From assembly GCA_002633025.1 (NCBI GenBank), contig NMRB01000211.1, positions 406,164 through 470,163 on the forward strand: a stretch of DNA of 64,000 nt. Reading direction: 5' to 3'. This document shows positions 1 to 10,439 of this stretch, piece after piece. Both the position numbers and the translations under genes were made by a program. Positions within the stretch are counted from its first letter, which is position 1. Each line of letters begins with the position of its first letter. Under the pieces are notes generated by a model. It worked only from the letters and a program-made list of their open reading frames with translations, ran no database searches and was not told where the DNA came from. The DNA comes from Notospermus geniculatus (taxonomy: Eukaryota; Nemertea; Pilidiophora; Heteronemertea; Lineidae).

Positions 1-49
1 TGTTTATGATGCATAGCATCATGTACTAAAATGCATTTTAGATACCGGA

Positions 50-547
50 CAGTGGAACCTCTCTTAGCAGACACCTCTGCCAGGAGGACACCTCTCTAAC
101 AAGGACACCAAAGTTCAGTCCCAAACTGGTCCTTTCTATTCATTCTGAGCTCTGTAATAAGGGCAGAGGATTGGCACATTTTACATTCAAAATCAACAAC
201 TCTGGGGAGTATTCTTTATGCAGTGCATAAAACATGCTTCAAACTCTTCTCTCACAGCAACTAACTCTAACTTTGTTTTTGTATACATACTTCGTGCATG
301 TTCGTCAAACATGCACTTAAATCAACTTTATTTATGCGCCAAAAAGGTATAGATGATGCATCATGCATAAAACATGCATCATAAGGATGCATGGATTATG
401 CACAGGTCTCAAGAAAGATGCATGTTTGGGGTATGTTTGATGCATGTTTTATGTAGTGCCCCTTGGAGATGCATATGCCTCTTTTTGGTAAGAACAGTTA
501 AGGACACAAAACCAGTCCTGATGGTGTCCTTTAGAGAGGTTCCACTA
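50..547. mobile_element. pogo/Tigger-like non-autonomous element
   Basis: The left end reads CAGTGGAACCTCTCT and the right end is its reverse complement with one mismatch (AGAGGTTCCACTA). The GGACACC motif follows inside both ends. This end type is typical of pogo-like elements in invertebrates. The roughly 500-bp interior has no transposase, only repeated GATGCAT/ATGCATG words between 350 and 470. No clear target duplication is visible. Short frames inside look like chance. Confidence 0.55.
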
Positions 548-564
548 TACGTTCCCCTTCGAAT

Positions 565-743
565 ATTAAAGGACCACGATATGCGATCTTAATAGCAACA
601 CAAACTACAAAATCCACTGCAAAATGTAGGCCTACGTATAGTAAATTGGTCAATTTGCCGACAGCGTAGTTAGTCCCTTGTTGGAGAGTGGCGCGGTGGC
701 ACCGGCTGTCGAGAAAAAGTGGCAATACCGTAATCCTTTAAAT
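565..743. repeat. MITE with ATTAAAGGACCACG ends
   Basis: The left end ATTAAAGGACCACGATAT matches the inverted right end, which reads ATTTAAAGGATTACGGTATT on the other strand. A second, inverted copy lies at 2146-2285 and shares the interior phrases GCCACTTTTTCTC, CACTCTCCAAC and GGGACTAACTACG. It is a short non-autonomous DNA element. Confidence 0.6.
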
Positions 744-922
744 CGGCAGCTGATGCTTTAGAAAATTTGATATAGCTGGGGTAACAATGATTGAGGTGGC
801 CCCCATACCCATTTGACTATCACAGTAGGTAGGCCTACATCCAGCGAAAATGCTCCGATACATGTAGTTTTCGAGTCATGTCCTGCAGGTAGCACCGAAT
901 TGAAGAAGGCAACCCTCACCGT

Positions 923-1175
923 AGATCAGTGGTGTTTTCAGTGCTAATCAGTGGCAAATCAGTGTTACACCACACAACACCATTCAGTTCTCTATTGGTG
1001 GTAATTGGTTCCACATCAGTGTTGTATCAGTTCTAAATCAGTGGTGAATCAGTGCTTCCAGAATATGCAAATGAGTAATTCAGTTCTAAATCAGTGTGGG
1101 TTTGGTGTCAAATCAGTGTCAGTTTCAGTTCTAAATCAGTGTTCTTTTTGGTGGTAATNAGTAAACAGTCACATT
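923..1175. repeat. CAGTG-rich degenerate tandem repeat
   Basis: Forms of ATCAGTG recur every 10-25 bp, and the longer phrase CAGTTCTAAATCAGTG appears three times (near 1028, 1081 and 1127). Spacing is irregular, so this is a decayed minisatellite. A single N at 1159 lies inside it, which suggests that the assembler had trouble here. Confidence 0.6.
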
Positions 1176-1372
1176 AGTACATGTAACAACCTCCCTGGTC
1201 AGACCCAGTGTTGAGTTTCAGTGTAAGTATTATGTACTGAAATATAACATGTACCTCGATACATATGTAACACTCAGAATTTCAGTGGTATTCTGTGTCA
1301 GGTGTTACGCCTGGTGTTCATGCAGGCCAACGTAGGCTGACTTGTACCAGATCATAAGGCATGTAAAGGACC

Positions 1373-1440
1373 CTGATAACCTAGTGGTCATCATGTCCAT
1401 TAGCAGGCAGCTGGTCCTGGGTTCGAATCCAGACCATATG
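1373..1440 (+). repeat. tRNA-derived SINE head fragment
   Basis: CTAGTGGTCATCA resembles a pol III A box, and GGTTCGAATCC is a perfect B box about 40 bp downstream. The same head starts the SINE at 57552-57838, but the body after the B box differs here, so only the promoter part is recognisable. It is not a tRNA gene because no acceptor stem forms. Confidence 0.55.
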
Positions 1441-1955
1441 GGACCATCCCTAGTTAATTACCCACCATTTCTACTGGATTGATTGCAATTATGTTATGAT
1501 ATTTGATAAACAACCTGACTTTCACCTGATGTGCTGAAATCAATACTACCAGGACCCAAACTGTGCTTTGGTAGATAACAATAGCTTTGTAATAAATCTG
1601 TCCCAGGTATACCAGGCACTTATTTTTTAAAAACAAATTTTTAACCAAGGCTCAGTGACATTATTGGTTTCATATTTGTTACACTGAAGTATAAACAGTG
1701 GCAGATTCAGAGAGAGCAAGGGAGCCCAATTGCAAGGTGTTAATTTCCTTTTTGGAATGGCTTTTGGGAGGTTTTTGGCATACATGTAGGCCTACATAAA
1801 AGACATGCAAGAGAAAATGCTTATAGTCCATCAACTTATTTTTCCTCCCTTTCTATCCCAATCATCAACAATCATGCAGATGATTTCTGTGCCTTGATCA
1901 ATATTGTTCATGCATATTCCAGCAGCCCAAAGGTTCTAGGATACTAGGTGTACCG
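1441..1955. other. no recognisable feature
   Basis: AT-rich sequence follows the SINE head. I see no inverted ends, tandem structure or coding frame worth naming. Confidence 0.4.
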
Positions 1956-2102
1956 TACCTGGATACCAGGGGTAGCCGCACAGGAACTCCGCTAGTGCTT
2001 CGACAGCTTATCGGTGTTAAAAATGCATGGAAAAATGTACAGCACTATCGGCAGATGGGCTCCGCTAGCACTAGCGGAGTTTCTATGCGGCCACCCCAGG
2101 TA
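1956..2102. repeat. foldback element (AACTCCGCTAGTGCT arms)
   Basis: The left arm (1956-2025) and right arm (2039-2102) are imperfect reverse complements sharing TACCTGG, GCCGCA and AACTCCGCTAGTGCT. The loop is about 13 bp. A strand of it would fold into a long hairpin. Confidence 0.65.
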
Positions 2103-2145
2103 TACTAAATGTTCAGCTTTAAAAACAATTGTCGGAAATGATCTA

Positions 2146-2285
2146 ATTAAAGGACCACGGTATTGCCACTTTTTCTCAACAGCCGGCGCCACTCTCCAAC
2201 CCAGGGACTAACTACGTTGTTGGCGAATTGACCCGATTAACTACGTACATTTTGTAATGCATTTTTGTAGTTCGTCTTACTGCCG
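2146..2285. repeat. inverted copy of the 565-743 MITE
   Basis: It begins ATTAAAGGACCACGGTATTG and tracks the reverse complement of 565-743 for about 130 bp. The far TIR is not visible, so the copy is truncated. With its partner it brackets 744-2145 in inverted orientation. Confidence 0.55.
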
Positions 2286-2999
2286 CTTGTTGGCTCCCTC
2301 TACGTCCGCAGTCAAATAACCTCGATGATATTATAAAGTCGTTAGTGCCAAGCCGCTGGCAAATTGTATATGCAAAATATTTCGTACTGGGCACCAGAGT
2401 TATTCAGTTCTGACCTCCTAAGGTCGTAGAGGTCGAAGTTCACACTAGTACATTACAAACCTTTTCAGCATACTCGTTTTGAACTGGAACTTTTTAACTT
2501 TGTGTGTGTTGTATGTCATAGATGCCCATTACATGCAGGCCAGATTCCTGCCCAATTTAATTGCAAATATGGTCACCAGGTGGTCATATTGGAATATCTT
2601 CCTTGTCTGATTACTTACATTTGTAATGCAAGGTATGTCGTAACTTGATAATACAGAGGTTAGTCAATGCATTTACATGGAATTTTGGCATGTTTAGACT
2701 TCAAATTGGCATGTTTGGGGTTCAGATATGGTTGCCGATGAATACCACCACCATGCTGAACTTGAGCCAAGCAGGCAATGTGCCACTGGCACTATTTTTG
2801 TTTCATGTTGTTATTCCAAAATATCAAATTTGAGATATCAACATCAGTATGATATTGAATGTTAGAAATGATAAGCTACATTGGCTGAATCCAAGAACCT
2901 AAAGATTGGGATCGGATTTGTTTCCACTGCTTCAGCATGTGCTGTGCCAAACTCAAATAGGCCTAAGCTGACAGGGTCCATAAACCTAGCAGTACGACT
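2286..2999. other. no recognisable feature
   Basis: AT-rich sequence. Short direct words occur near 2680-2715 (GGCATGTTTAGAC and GGCATGTTTGGGG) but no larger structure. Confidence 0.35.
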
Positions 3000-3690
3000 T
3001 GATTCACACTCCGACCCCCCTGGGGACGCCCATGACTCCGGTTATGTCATTTGGTGCCTGGGGAGTGGGGGCCGGGATCACTCAGTGTGGTCAGGGGGTC
3101 CGCATCCGCGTTCCCGATTTCTCCGGGAAAGGGGTACTTTTTGCCAATCAATCTCCGGCCCGGAGAATTGAAAAAGGGGGTTGTTTTTACTGTTGAGCCG
3201 GAGAAAAGGGGTATATTTTTTAACCTTTAGCCGGAGAAATTGAAAACAGCTGACGAAACCCGGGGACAAAACATTATGCAAAAAAGCGAATGCTGGTAAG
3301 CAACGAAGTCGGCATGGATTGATTTTGCGTCGCGCCCAAGCCCGCGAAAGCCCAAGATAGGGGGTAGGCTATCCTGTCTGATACCCCTGCTTTAGGGGGG
3401 TCAGAGGGAGGAAAAGCCCGTGAAAAGGAGGTAAAAAATTTGGCTCGTCCAGAGATACATGTAGGGGTACATGTATGTTTTCAGAATGAGGGAACAAGCA
3501 AGTGTCCCTTAATTTATTGAGTGGGGGGGGACGTTGATGTTATCAATGCAGCGGGGACACCTTGTATGCTCTCAACTACTTTAAACCAGAAATGCTTTTT
3601 TTAAAATGGTCAGCGCGGCCCCCAAGGGGGGTATCGAAACCCCCCTCCGGAATACCCCTGGATCCGCCCCTGTATTGGGAGCAAAGCACC
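3000..3690. repeat. GC-rich unclassified repeat
   Basis: This block is richer in G runs than its surroundings. It repeats GCCGGAGAA at about 3157-3240 with spacers containing AAAGGGG, and has a local foldback at CTCCGGCCCGGAG. It ends with GGATCCGCCCCTG near 3660-3672, which resembles the CAGGGGCGGATCC end of a widespread hAT-like family. The matching left end was not found. Confidence 0.35.
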
Positions 3691-4080
3691 TCAATACGTA
3701 GGTCAATATGTAAGTAGTTGCCTAAATACCAGCTAGTCCTGAATTCATGGTCACATCAGTTGAAAATCAACATTTTATGGATTATTCTTTTCAAGCATGT
3801 TGACAGTGCATCATCTGTACAGAACATCTGCTATCCATGTTATGCCGAGGAAATGCTCCTCGCTCAAGCCACTGCAGTCTAATCTACTAACGAAGCAGGT
3901 TGCCTCCACTGTTTGTGCATGTCGTGTATGGTTATGATAGAATCTGCTGGAAAACCTGTCAATGGGTCATATTATATTGATTAGTAAATGCAGGCATTAT
4001 GCTGAATGGCCTGTACTCGGTGACAAGTTGATGGGAAAGCGTGGACTGCATTATTTGGTCTTGTGTCCGTGGGATGAGCA
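3691..4080. other. no recognisable feature
   Basis: Single-copy-looking sequence between the GC-rich repeat and the tandem segmental duplication. Nothing coding or repeated was recognised. Confidence 0.35.
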
Positions 4081-4123
4081 GTGCATGGGTGGGTGCTGCA
4101 TGCATTCACCTTGTTACCGTATC

Positions 4124-4458
4124 CAGGGTTCTCCACAGGGTTTGAAACAGACCGGGTGCTGATGTCACACTGTTACTGATATCGGAAGCCACTGCTGCAC
4201 GCGTGTCCACAGCTGGGGGTCTGGAGGCCTCGCCCAGAAAAATTCGAAATCTAGAAGCCCTCGATTTCCCAGCATTTCGGAATGCAAATCTAGCTCCTGT
4301 CGGTGCTTGCAAAACCTCAGTGTTAATAAAAGTGAATAATTTTGACCGGGCGGCAATTTTTTGGACTGGGCGGTGGATTTTTAGACCGGGCGCTAAGATC
4401 AATCCTGCGTTTTAGAACGGGCACCGCACCCGTTCTGTTACACTAGTGGAGAACCCTG
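4124..4458. mobile_element. hAT-like MITE, CAGGGTTCTCCAC ends (copy 1)
   Basis: It starts CAGGGTTCTCCACAGGG and ends GTGGAGAACCCTG, so the terminal 13 bp are inverted. Copies lie at 6531-6874 and 11890-12241. The interior repeats GACCGGGCGG-type words. Open frames on both strands recur in all copies but contain no known domain. CAGGG ends suggest the hAT superfamily; a clear 8-bp target duplication is not visible. Confidence 0.65.
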
Positions 4459-5092
4459 CATCCTCAGTTCATTTCAACCACTGAAAACACAGGCTTGCTG
4501 ACCCAAGCTTTCTGATGACCTCATTTGTAGTTTCAACCTCCAAACCAGGGACCTTATTCATGTAAGGCTTTGCAACTCTGCAAGCATGTCATGTGCCATA
4601 GGAAGTTATAGGGGGGACCTACATGTCATATGTGTAAGCTTACACTACAAACAAAGTCCAGACTCCTCCTGTTTACACTACAAAAAAGGCGGGCGTAGGT
4701 AAGCCCGGGTCTACAAAGGCCGGACTTCGTAAGCCCGGATGTGATGAGTGGGTCTAACTCCGGACTTGGCCCAGCCGGACGTCTACATGTTATGACATGT
4801 ATCATGTCGCAAAATACCCCGGCTGGTACGTAATTATCCAGATTGAACTCGCAATAGACCAAATGACGCCTTCCATTTTGGTAATCATGATAATTTTCCT
4901 CATGCACATATTGCATTTCATCATAAGTATGCAAGAGAAAGGATTATCTAGCAAGCACATGTTGTCAGGATAGTTCCCAGGCCTTCATTACAAACCATTT
5001 GGTTTCCAACATTGCCCTTGGCACAGATGTTGAATCTGTCTTCCCAACCTGTGTTCATTAATGATGCAACAGATTGAGAGCAGTCAACTGGC

Positions 5093-5482
5093 TAAACTCC
5101 CCATGCAGTTGTGAGTCGCGCCCCCTTCGGTTTACCCCCTCTCCACAACTGCTTTATTTCGTAGAAGTCGCTGTATTTGGTCAACAGATGGCGTCAGGGA
5201 CTGGCGCGAGTTTTATCCCATCAGCACGCTGCTTACAGAACTCATTGGCCTGTTGGCAACGGATGTTCTTATGCTACCATAGCTACTAGATCACACAATC
5301 CGCTCAGCCAATGAAAAAGTGTCGCAGGCCAGCTTGGTTACAGGTTGCTCGGTGCTAGCTCATTGGTCGACTCTCTCAGCGCCATCTGTTGACCAAACGC
5401 GGTGAATTTTATGAAGTGAAGCAGCTGTAGAGAGCGAGTAAGCCAAGGGGGTGCGGCGGTACACAACTGCGTAGGGAGTTTA
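5093..5482. mobile_element. MULE-like MITE with 9-bp target duplication (copy A)
   Basis: Exact TCAACTGGC copies flank it at 5084-5092 and 5483-5491. Ends read TAAACTCCC and GGGAGTTTA. Arms of about 105 bp are imperfect inverted repeats with GCAGTTGTG, CCCCCTT and TTTGGTCAACAGATGGCG. A second copy is at 27362-27739. Long TIRs plus a 9-bp duplication are the signature of Mutator-like elements. The 390-bp interior codes for nothing. It is absent from segmental copy 2, so it inserted after the duplication. Confidence 0.85.
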
Positions 5483-5585
5483 TCAACTGGCAAGAGATGT
5501 TGCCAAACAAGGAACTTGGCGAAGAATCGTATTTGAAGAGCACTTTGTTGAAGAAGTGTGGTCCTTTCCTGACATGCCTTAATAA

Positions 5586-5711
5586 ACATCCTGCGAAAGT
5601 CGGCCATGACAGCTCAGGCCAGAAGAGCCAACTGTACAATGCACTAGGCCCCCTAGGCCGAGGTTAATATTTACCCCTTCTGAGCTGTCATGGCCGACTT
5701 TCGCAGGATGT
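5586..5711. mobile_element. palindromic MITE, 32-bp perfect arms
   Basis: ACATCCTGCGAAAGTCGGCC starts a 32-bp arm (5586-5617) that is exactly reversed at 5680-5711. The corresponding site in segmental copy 2 (near 8970) lacks it, which gives an empty-site comparison. The target duplication is not clear because the flanks differ slightly. Confidence 0.75.
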
Positions 5712-6344
5712 CTATTTCTTCATCTTTTTTCCTGTTCCTGTGCTTGCCTCCACTCACCTCTTCCTTTGCTAGGCCTGCGAGGTTTGCTGGGCAACTTACC
5801 TTGCTCAGACAGGCAAGGGGTGGTGTACATTGTATGCGTGTAAGCTACAGAACATAAAATAGAAACAAGCATGCAGAAGTTGAATATCCAGGTAGCTGTA
5901 GTGTATCTTAATCATCTCCACTTACACTGCAGGAATATCATCAGCCAAGCTGATGTGAAAGGGATCAGGTATCATACTATCATATATGGAAAAGGAACCA
6001 GACATACGTTCTGACTTACATTTTGCTCATTTCATTCACTACCCCTAGGGTTACAAAGAGCATGAAATGATAACAGGTGTCAATGGTGAAAGACATCTTT
6101 CAAGTTCCTACCAGACTCGAGCACGGACCCTCGCATAAGGCAGCAATCGCCAGCACTCAGGGGCAGCAAACCTCCTAGGCCAAATCCCCATCGATCTCCA
6201 GAAAAGACTGGTTCAATGACCCATGTTAAATGAGGCGTCCCTCAGCACCCTGCGAGTAGGCCTACTATCCACTCTCTGAACCCATAGTTTCATGTTATAC
6301 AAGGGGTCACACATAAAGGAGATACAGTTAAAGGGCATGAAATA

Positions 6345-6398
6345 CAAACCCTCGCTATAACGTACCTCGTTATTACGTACTCCCGGATATAACGTACG
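6345..6398. repeat. pogo-type end with direct CTCGCTATAACGTAC repeats
   Basis: AAACCCTCGCTATAACGTAC is followed by two diverged direct repeats ending in ACGTAC. The same word ends an element at 10440-10519 in reverse. Direct repeats inside a CAGTRAAACC-type end resemble the binding-site arrays of pogo/CENP-B-like transposases. Whether 6345 and 10519 are the two ends of one 4.2-kb element is uncertain. Confidence 0.45.
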
Positions 6399-6470
6399 TT
6401 TCGGCCGTTTCGATCATTTCGGCCGTTTCGATCATTTCGGCCATTTCGATCATTTCGGCCATTTCATTTC
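6399..6470. repeat. 18-bp tandem repeat
   Basis: TTTCGGCCGTTTCGATCA is repeated four times with G-to-A variation in the later units. The last unit is partial. Confidence 0.85.
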
Positions 6471-6530
6471 GGGTTTTATAAGTAGCCGTGCATGGGTGGG
6501 TGCTGCATGCATTCACCTTGTTACCGTATC

Positions 6531-6874
6531 CAGGGTTCTCCACAGGGTTTGAAACAGACCGGGTGCTGGTGATGTCACACTGTTACTGATAGGCCTATCG
6601 GAAGCCACTGCTGCACGCGTGTCCACAGCTGGGGGTCTGGAGGCCTCGCCCAGAAAAATTCGAAATCTAGAAGCCCTCGATTTCCCAGCATTTCGGAATG
6701 CAAATCTAGCTCCTGTCGGTGCTTGCAAAACCTCAGTGTTATTTAAAGTGAATAATTTTGACCGGACGGCAATTTTTTTGACTGGGCGGCAGATTTTTAG
6801 ACCGGGCGCTGAGATCAATCCTGCGTTTTAGAACGGGCGCCGCACCCGTTCTGTTACACTAGTGGAGAACCCTG
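6531..6874. mobile_element. hAT-like MITE, CAGGGTTCTCCAC ends (copy 2)
   Basis: It has the same ends and interior as 4124-4458 and the same flanks (CCGTATC on the left, CATCCTCAG on the right). It was therefore already present when the segment duplicated. Confidence 0.65.
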
Positions 6875-8211
6875 CATCCTCAGTTCATTTCAACCACTGA
6901 AAACAGGCTTGCTGACCCAAGCTTTCTGATGACCTCATTTGTAGTTTCAACCTCCACACCAGGGACCTTAATTCATGAAGGCTTTGCAACTCTGCAAGCA
7001 CGTCCTGTGGCATAGGCAGAGTCATACATGTCATATCTATAAGCTGTATACTTATGCCACAAACAAAGTCTAGACTTCTCCTGTTTACACTACAAAAAAG
7101 GCGGGTGTAGGTAAAGCCCGGGTCTACGAAGGCTGGACTTCCTAAGCCTGGATGTGATGAGTGGATCTAAGTCCGGACTTGGCCCGGACTTCTACTGCAG
7201 GTGTAAGCGCAATTATCTTAGTTCTAGACCCGGCGACAGATGGCGCTGCAATAATTACATGTGTTGTACATTGAGTGACCCGCGGATGTGACCTACTGCA
7301 ATCGCTGGGTTTCGTACGGTACCAATTGGATAATGTAGTGTCAGCGCTCTGTTGGAGAAACCCGGACTTCTTCTGAGTCCGGACCAAAAGGAACTGGGAC
7401 TTCTTGTTCAGGTGTAACTACGGCTATATAATATTATAAGCAGGTGACAAAGATACAACTGGTTCTGCTGGTGGCTGAGTACCGTATAGTTACTTATGAA
7501 TACCAGAATCTGTTCAAAATCAATGTCACAAATCTAAAATTGACTTCATTAATTTCACAAAGATATCACTTCAGAAATATTTTTCAGGAATATAAAAAAT
7601 GTCAGAAACATATTTGACTATTTTATGGAAAGCACATGACCTGTGTCATCACATAGTTTTGCATACAAGGTTCAGGGCTATCATGTCATTTTATACATCG
7701 CAAAATACACCGGCTGGTACGTACTGATTCAGATCGAACTCGCAATAGACCAAATGCCGCCTTCCATTTTGGTAATCATGATAATTTTCCTCATGCACAC
7801 ATTGCATTTCATTATAGTTGGCAAGAGAAAGGATTATCTAGCAAGCACATGTTGTCAGGATAGTTCCCAGGCCTTCATTACAAACTGTTTGGTTTCCAAC
7901 ATTGCCCTTGGCACAGATGTTGAATCTGTCTTCCCAACCTGTGTTCATTAATGATGCAACAGATTGAGGGCATATAGTCAACATATCTTTCTTAGCTACG
8001 ACTAGAGATCACCACAATGACTAGGGAATATGACTACACAGGGTTTCGGCCAGAGGGGGAAGGAGGCAGGAGCCCCTTTCATGACCTAAAGGGCCCCTTA
8101 TTATTACAGAGCAGTGTCTTTAAATTGCCCTTATGTTCATTCAAGAGATACAACAGTCGAACATAAATCTGTACACTTCTGTACACTTCTCCAACATGTT
8201 ACACCAGATTA

Positions 8212-8664
8212 GGCCAGACTTTTTTTATACCTTGTTTAGCGAACCCGCCGACGTCCAAAATTCCAAAAACAAAATAAAAAAAATATTTATTTTTGACCAT
8301 TTAGCGAACCCGCCGACGTTCAAAATTGCTCAAAACAGAAAAAAATAAAATTTTATCTTTTATTTTTATTCCGACCGCCGCCCTTCCCGCCTGAGTAGTC
8401 TAATCAGCTCACGGCACCTAACATCATGAACAGAGCCACAGACCAATCACAATCGTTGTCTTATGAATAGTCTGTCGTGGTTAGAACAATGAATATTTAT
8501 TTTGAAATAAAATTTTATTTTTATTTCTTCCTCCGCTCTGCTTGTTTTACAGAATGCTTTTGTGAAGGGAGAAAATAAATTTTTATTTTTATTTTTTTTC
8601 CGACCACCTCTACAAATCTCTGGAAATTGAAGTGCGCTAAACAAGGTATAAAAAAAGTCTGGCC
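8212..8664. mobile_element. Harbinger-like MITE with TTA target duplication
   Basis: TTA occurs at 8209-8211 and 8665-8667. Ends are GGCCAGACTTTTTTTATACC and its exact reverse, extending inward to GTTTAGCG over about 30 bp. It sits inside a unit of the 43-bp tandem repeat: the flanks rejoin as ACACCAGATTAACATTG, matching the repeat consensus. TWA duplications are typical of PIF/Harbinger. The interior is rich in A and T runs. Confidence 0.8.
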
Positions 8665-8667
8665 TTA

Positions 8668-8796
8668 ACATTGAAAACATGCAACACTCAGAGATGTTAC
8701 ACCAGAATTAACTTTGAAAACATGCAACACTCAGAGATGTTACACCAGAATTAACATTGAAAACATGCAACACTCTGAGATATTACACCAGAATTA
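8668..8796. repeat. 43-bp tandem repeat, three units
   Basis: Units start at 8668, 8711 and 8754 and share GAAAACATGCAACACTC and TTACACCAGAATTA with one to three differences. A partial unit is at 8190-8211, on the far side of the nested insertion. Confidence 0.9.
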
Positions 8797-9435
8797 ACAT
8801 TGTGCCCCCCCCCCCTAAATATTTTTTTTCTGGCGGAAACCCTGATTACAACAACGTCTTCATTTTGTAACGTCTTTATTTGCAGTTATAACCAGCCATA
8901 CGTAATTGTCAAAGAATCGCATTTGAAAAGCACTTTGTTGAAGAAGTGGTCCTTTCCTGACATGCCTTTAAATAATTTCTTCATCTTTTTTCCTGTTCCT
9001 GTGCTTGCCTCCACTGATCTCTTCCTTTGCTACATGTAGGCCTGCGAGGTTTGCTAGGCAACTTACCTTGCTCAGACAGGCAAGGGGTGGTGTACATTGT
9101 ATGCATGTAAGCTACAGAACATAAAATAGAAACAAGCATGCAGAAGTTGAATATCCAGGTAGCTGTAGTGTATCTTAATCATCTCGACTTACACTGCAGG
9201 AATATCATCAGCCAAGCTGATGTGAAAGGGATCAGGTATCATACTATCATATATGGAAAAGGAACAGACATACGTTCCGACTTACATTTTGCTCATTTCA
9301 TTCACTACCCCTAGGGTTACAAAGAGCATGAAATAATAACAGGTGTCAAAGGTGAAAGACATCTTGCAAGTTCCCACCAGACTCAACCCACAGACCCTTG
9401 CATAAGGCAGCAATCGCCAGCACTGAGGGGCAGCA

Positions 9436-9784
9436 CGCCTTAACACGTTCATGGCTGGGGACGTAGTACTACATTTTAGTGGTTGCTTTGGTTCTTGCCA
9501 GGGGCGTATATGTACGTCTTTAGGCAATTTTAGGTCATGATTTAGGCCAGACCCAAAAATATGTCTGTTTGCTGTAACCCGACCGACCCTACATAAATGG
9601 TACCGACCCAAAACTTTTTATAGGGGTAATAGCCAATGTGTTTTTTTAATGGCCCAAAGGACCCGATTTGCCGACCAGCAATGACGAAGTATGCCGACCT
9701 AAAGTATTTTACACTTCAAAACTGAATGCCAGTGTGTCATAAACCCTGAAAGACATTGTTTTTTAAACACTAGTATATTTTTAG
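9436..9784. other. degenerate repeat, possible piggyBac-like left end
   Basis: TTAACACGTTCATGGCTGGGG at 9430-9450 resembles the TTAA plus CACGTT end of the element at 49462-50517, but no right end was found. Further on, CCGACCGACCCTA and related CCGACC words recur (9580-9700). Nothing coding was seen. Confidence 0.3.
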
Positions 9785-10310
9785 CTCACTGGGGTGAGCT
9801 ATTACGATGGTGCAGCGTCCGTCGTCCGTCGTCGTCCGTCGTCGTCGTCGTCCGTCGTCGTCGTCCACACGCTGTCGTGCCTCAGACACAAAGTGATCCG
9901 TCAGAGTCAGCGTGCGCCTGTTCTGTGCCATCGCAAGGTCGACCTGACATCCGCATTACAAGTACGTCAAATTTCGGCCTGATTAAACTTCCAATATGGC
10001 CGCCAGGTGGCGTAACCTGAAAATCATCAAATGTGCTATAACTCAGGAATGACTTGACCCAGAGCGCTCAAATGTGCTATGTGGCTCCCTCTGGATGACC
10101 TTTATGTGCATGTGAAGTTTTGGCCCGATCGGACATCCAATATGGCCGCCAGGCGGGATAACCCAACAATCATTGAAGTCCTGCAACTTGGGAATGACTT
10201 GACCCAGATTGCTCATAACTGACATACCTCTCTCTGTCATTACACTGTATGTCCAAACGAGTGAGCACATGCATGGTCCATGGACCATTTCATTTGTGAT
10301 ATTCGTGAAG
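9785..10310. repeat. AGCTCACTGGGGTGAGCT repeat with ATATGGCCGCC subunits
   Basis: It starts with the palindrome AGCTCACTGGGGTGAGCT, then a GTC-rich microsatellite, then two diverged subunits containing CCAATATGGCCGCCAGG and GGAATGACTTGACCCAGA. The part at 10190-10300 (CCCAGATTGCTCATAACTGA, then GTATGTCCA) matches 54835-54945 inside another element. A start fragment also lies at 10855-10895. Confidence 0.5.
9817..9867. repeat. (GTC)n / (GTCCGTC)n microsatellite
   Basis: About 50 bp of GTC and GTCC units, interrupted. The frame across it codes only for low-complexity Ser/Arg/Val. Confidence 0.9.
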
Positions 10311-10439
10311 CAGTCGCGGCGATCGCCGTAAGACCTGCAAAAACTGGTACCGCCGTCAAATAGTCTGCATGCGACGGTCGGCATACATGCACCATGGTCC
10401 CTGTGCATGTTCGCCATTCAAAATGGACACGCCAAAAGG

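Larger units (their letters stand above)
4081..6168 (+). repeat. tandem segmental duplication, copy 1
   Basis: From GTGCATGGGTGGGTGCTGCA to AGGGGCAGCA this copy aligns in the same order with 6488-9435. Shared blocks include the hAT-like MITE, the AAAGGCGGG block near 4680, the stretch 4820-5080 and the stretch 5536-6168. It alone contains the MULE-like MITE at 5093-5482 and the palindrome at 5586-5711. It lacks the insertions of copy 2. No N separates the copies, so a genuine duplication is likely. Confidence 0.8.
8039..8844. mobile_element. hAT-like element, CAGGGTTTC ends
   Basis: Ends are CAGGGTTTCGGCCAGA and TCTGGCGGAAACCCTG. The flanking ACTACA and ATTACA may be a decayed target duplication, and the uninterrupted site is seen at 39440-39460. 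Inside lie a 43-bp tandem repeat and a nested Harbinger-like element. Relatives are at 54520-55094 and, much decayed, 14274-14741. Confidence 0.65.
7979..8903. repeat. satellite-element fragment split by insertions
   Basis: The outer parts (7983-8038 and 8845-8890) match 39395-39495 of the fold-back satellite element, sharing TTAGCTACGACTAGAGATCA and ATTTTGTAACG. A CAGGGTTTC element splits the fragment. The whole block is missing from segmental copy 1. Confidence 0.65.
6488..9435 (+). repeat. tandem segmental duplication, copy 2
   Basis: It is collinear with 4081-6168. It is longer because of extra sequence at about 7195-7675 and a complex insertion at about 7979-8903 made of a satellite fragment, a CAGGGTTTC element and a Harbinger-like element. 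The sequence after 8905 resumes homology with 5530-6168 almost base for base. Confidence 0.8.

Noticed and set aside
4203-4415. 70-codon frame repeated at 6619-6831
   Set aside because: It lies inside the hAT-like MITE. Its repetition follows the element and the segmental duplication, and the residues match no domain.
8039-8844. Candidate CRISPR-like array because of regular repeats at 8668-8796
   Set aside because: The units are contiguous 43-bp tandem repeats without spacers, in an apparently animal genome.
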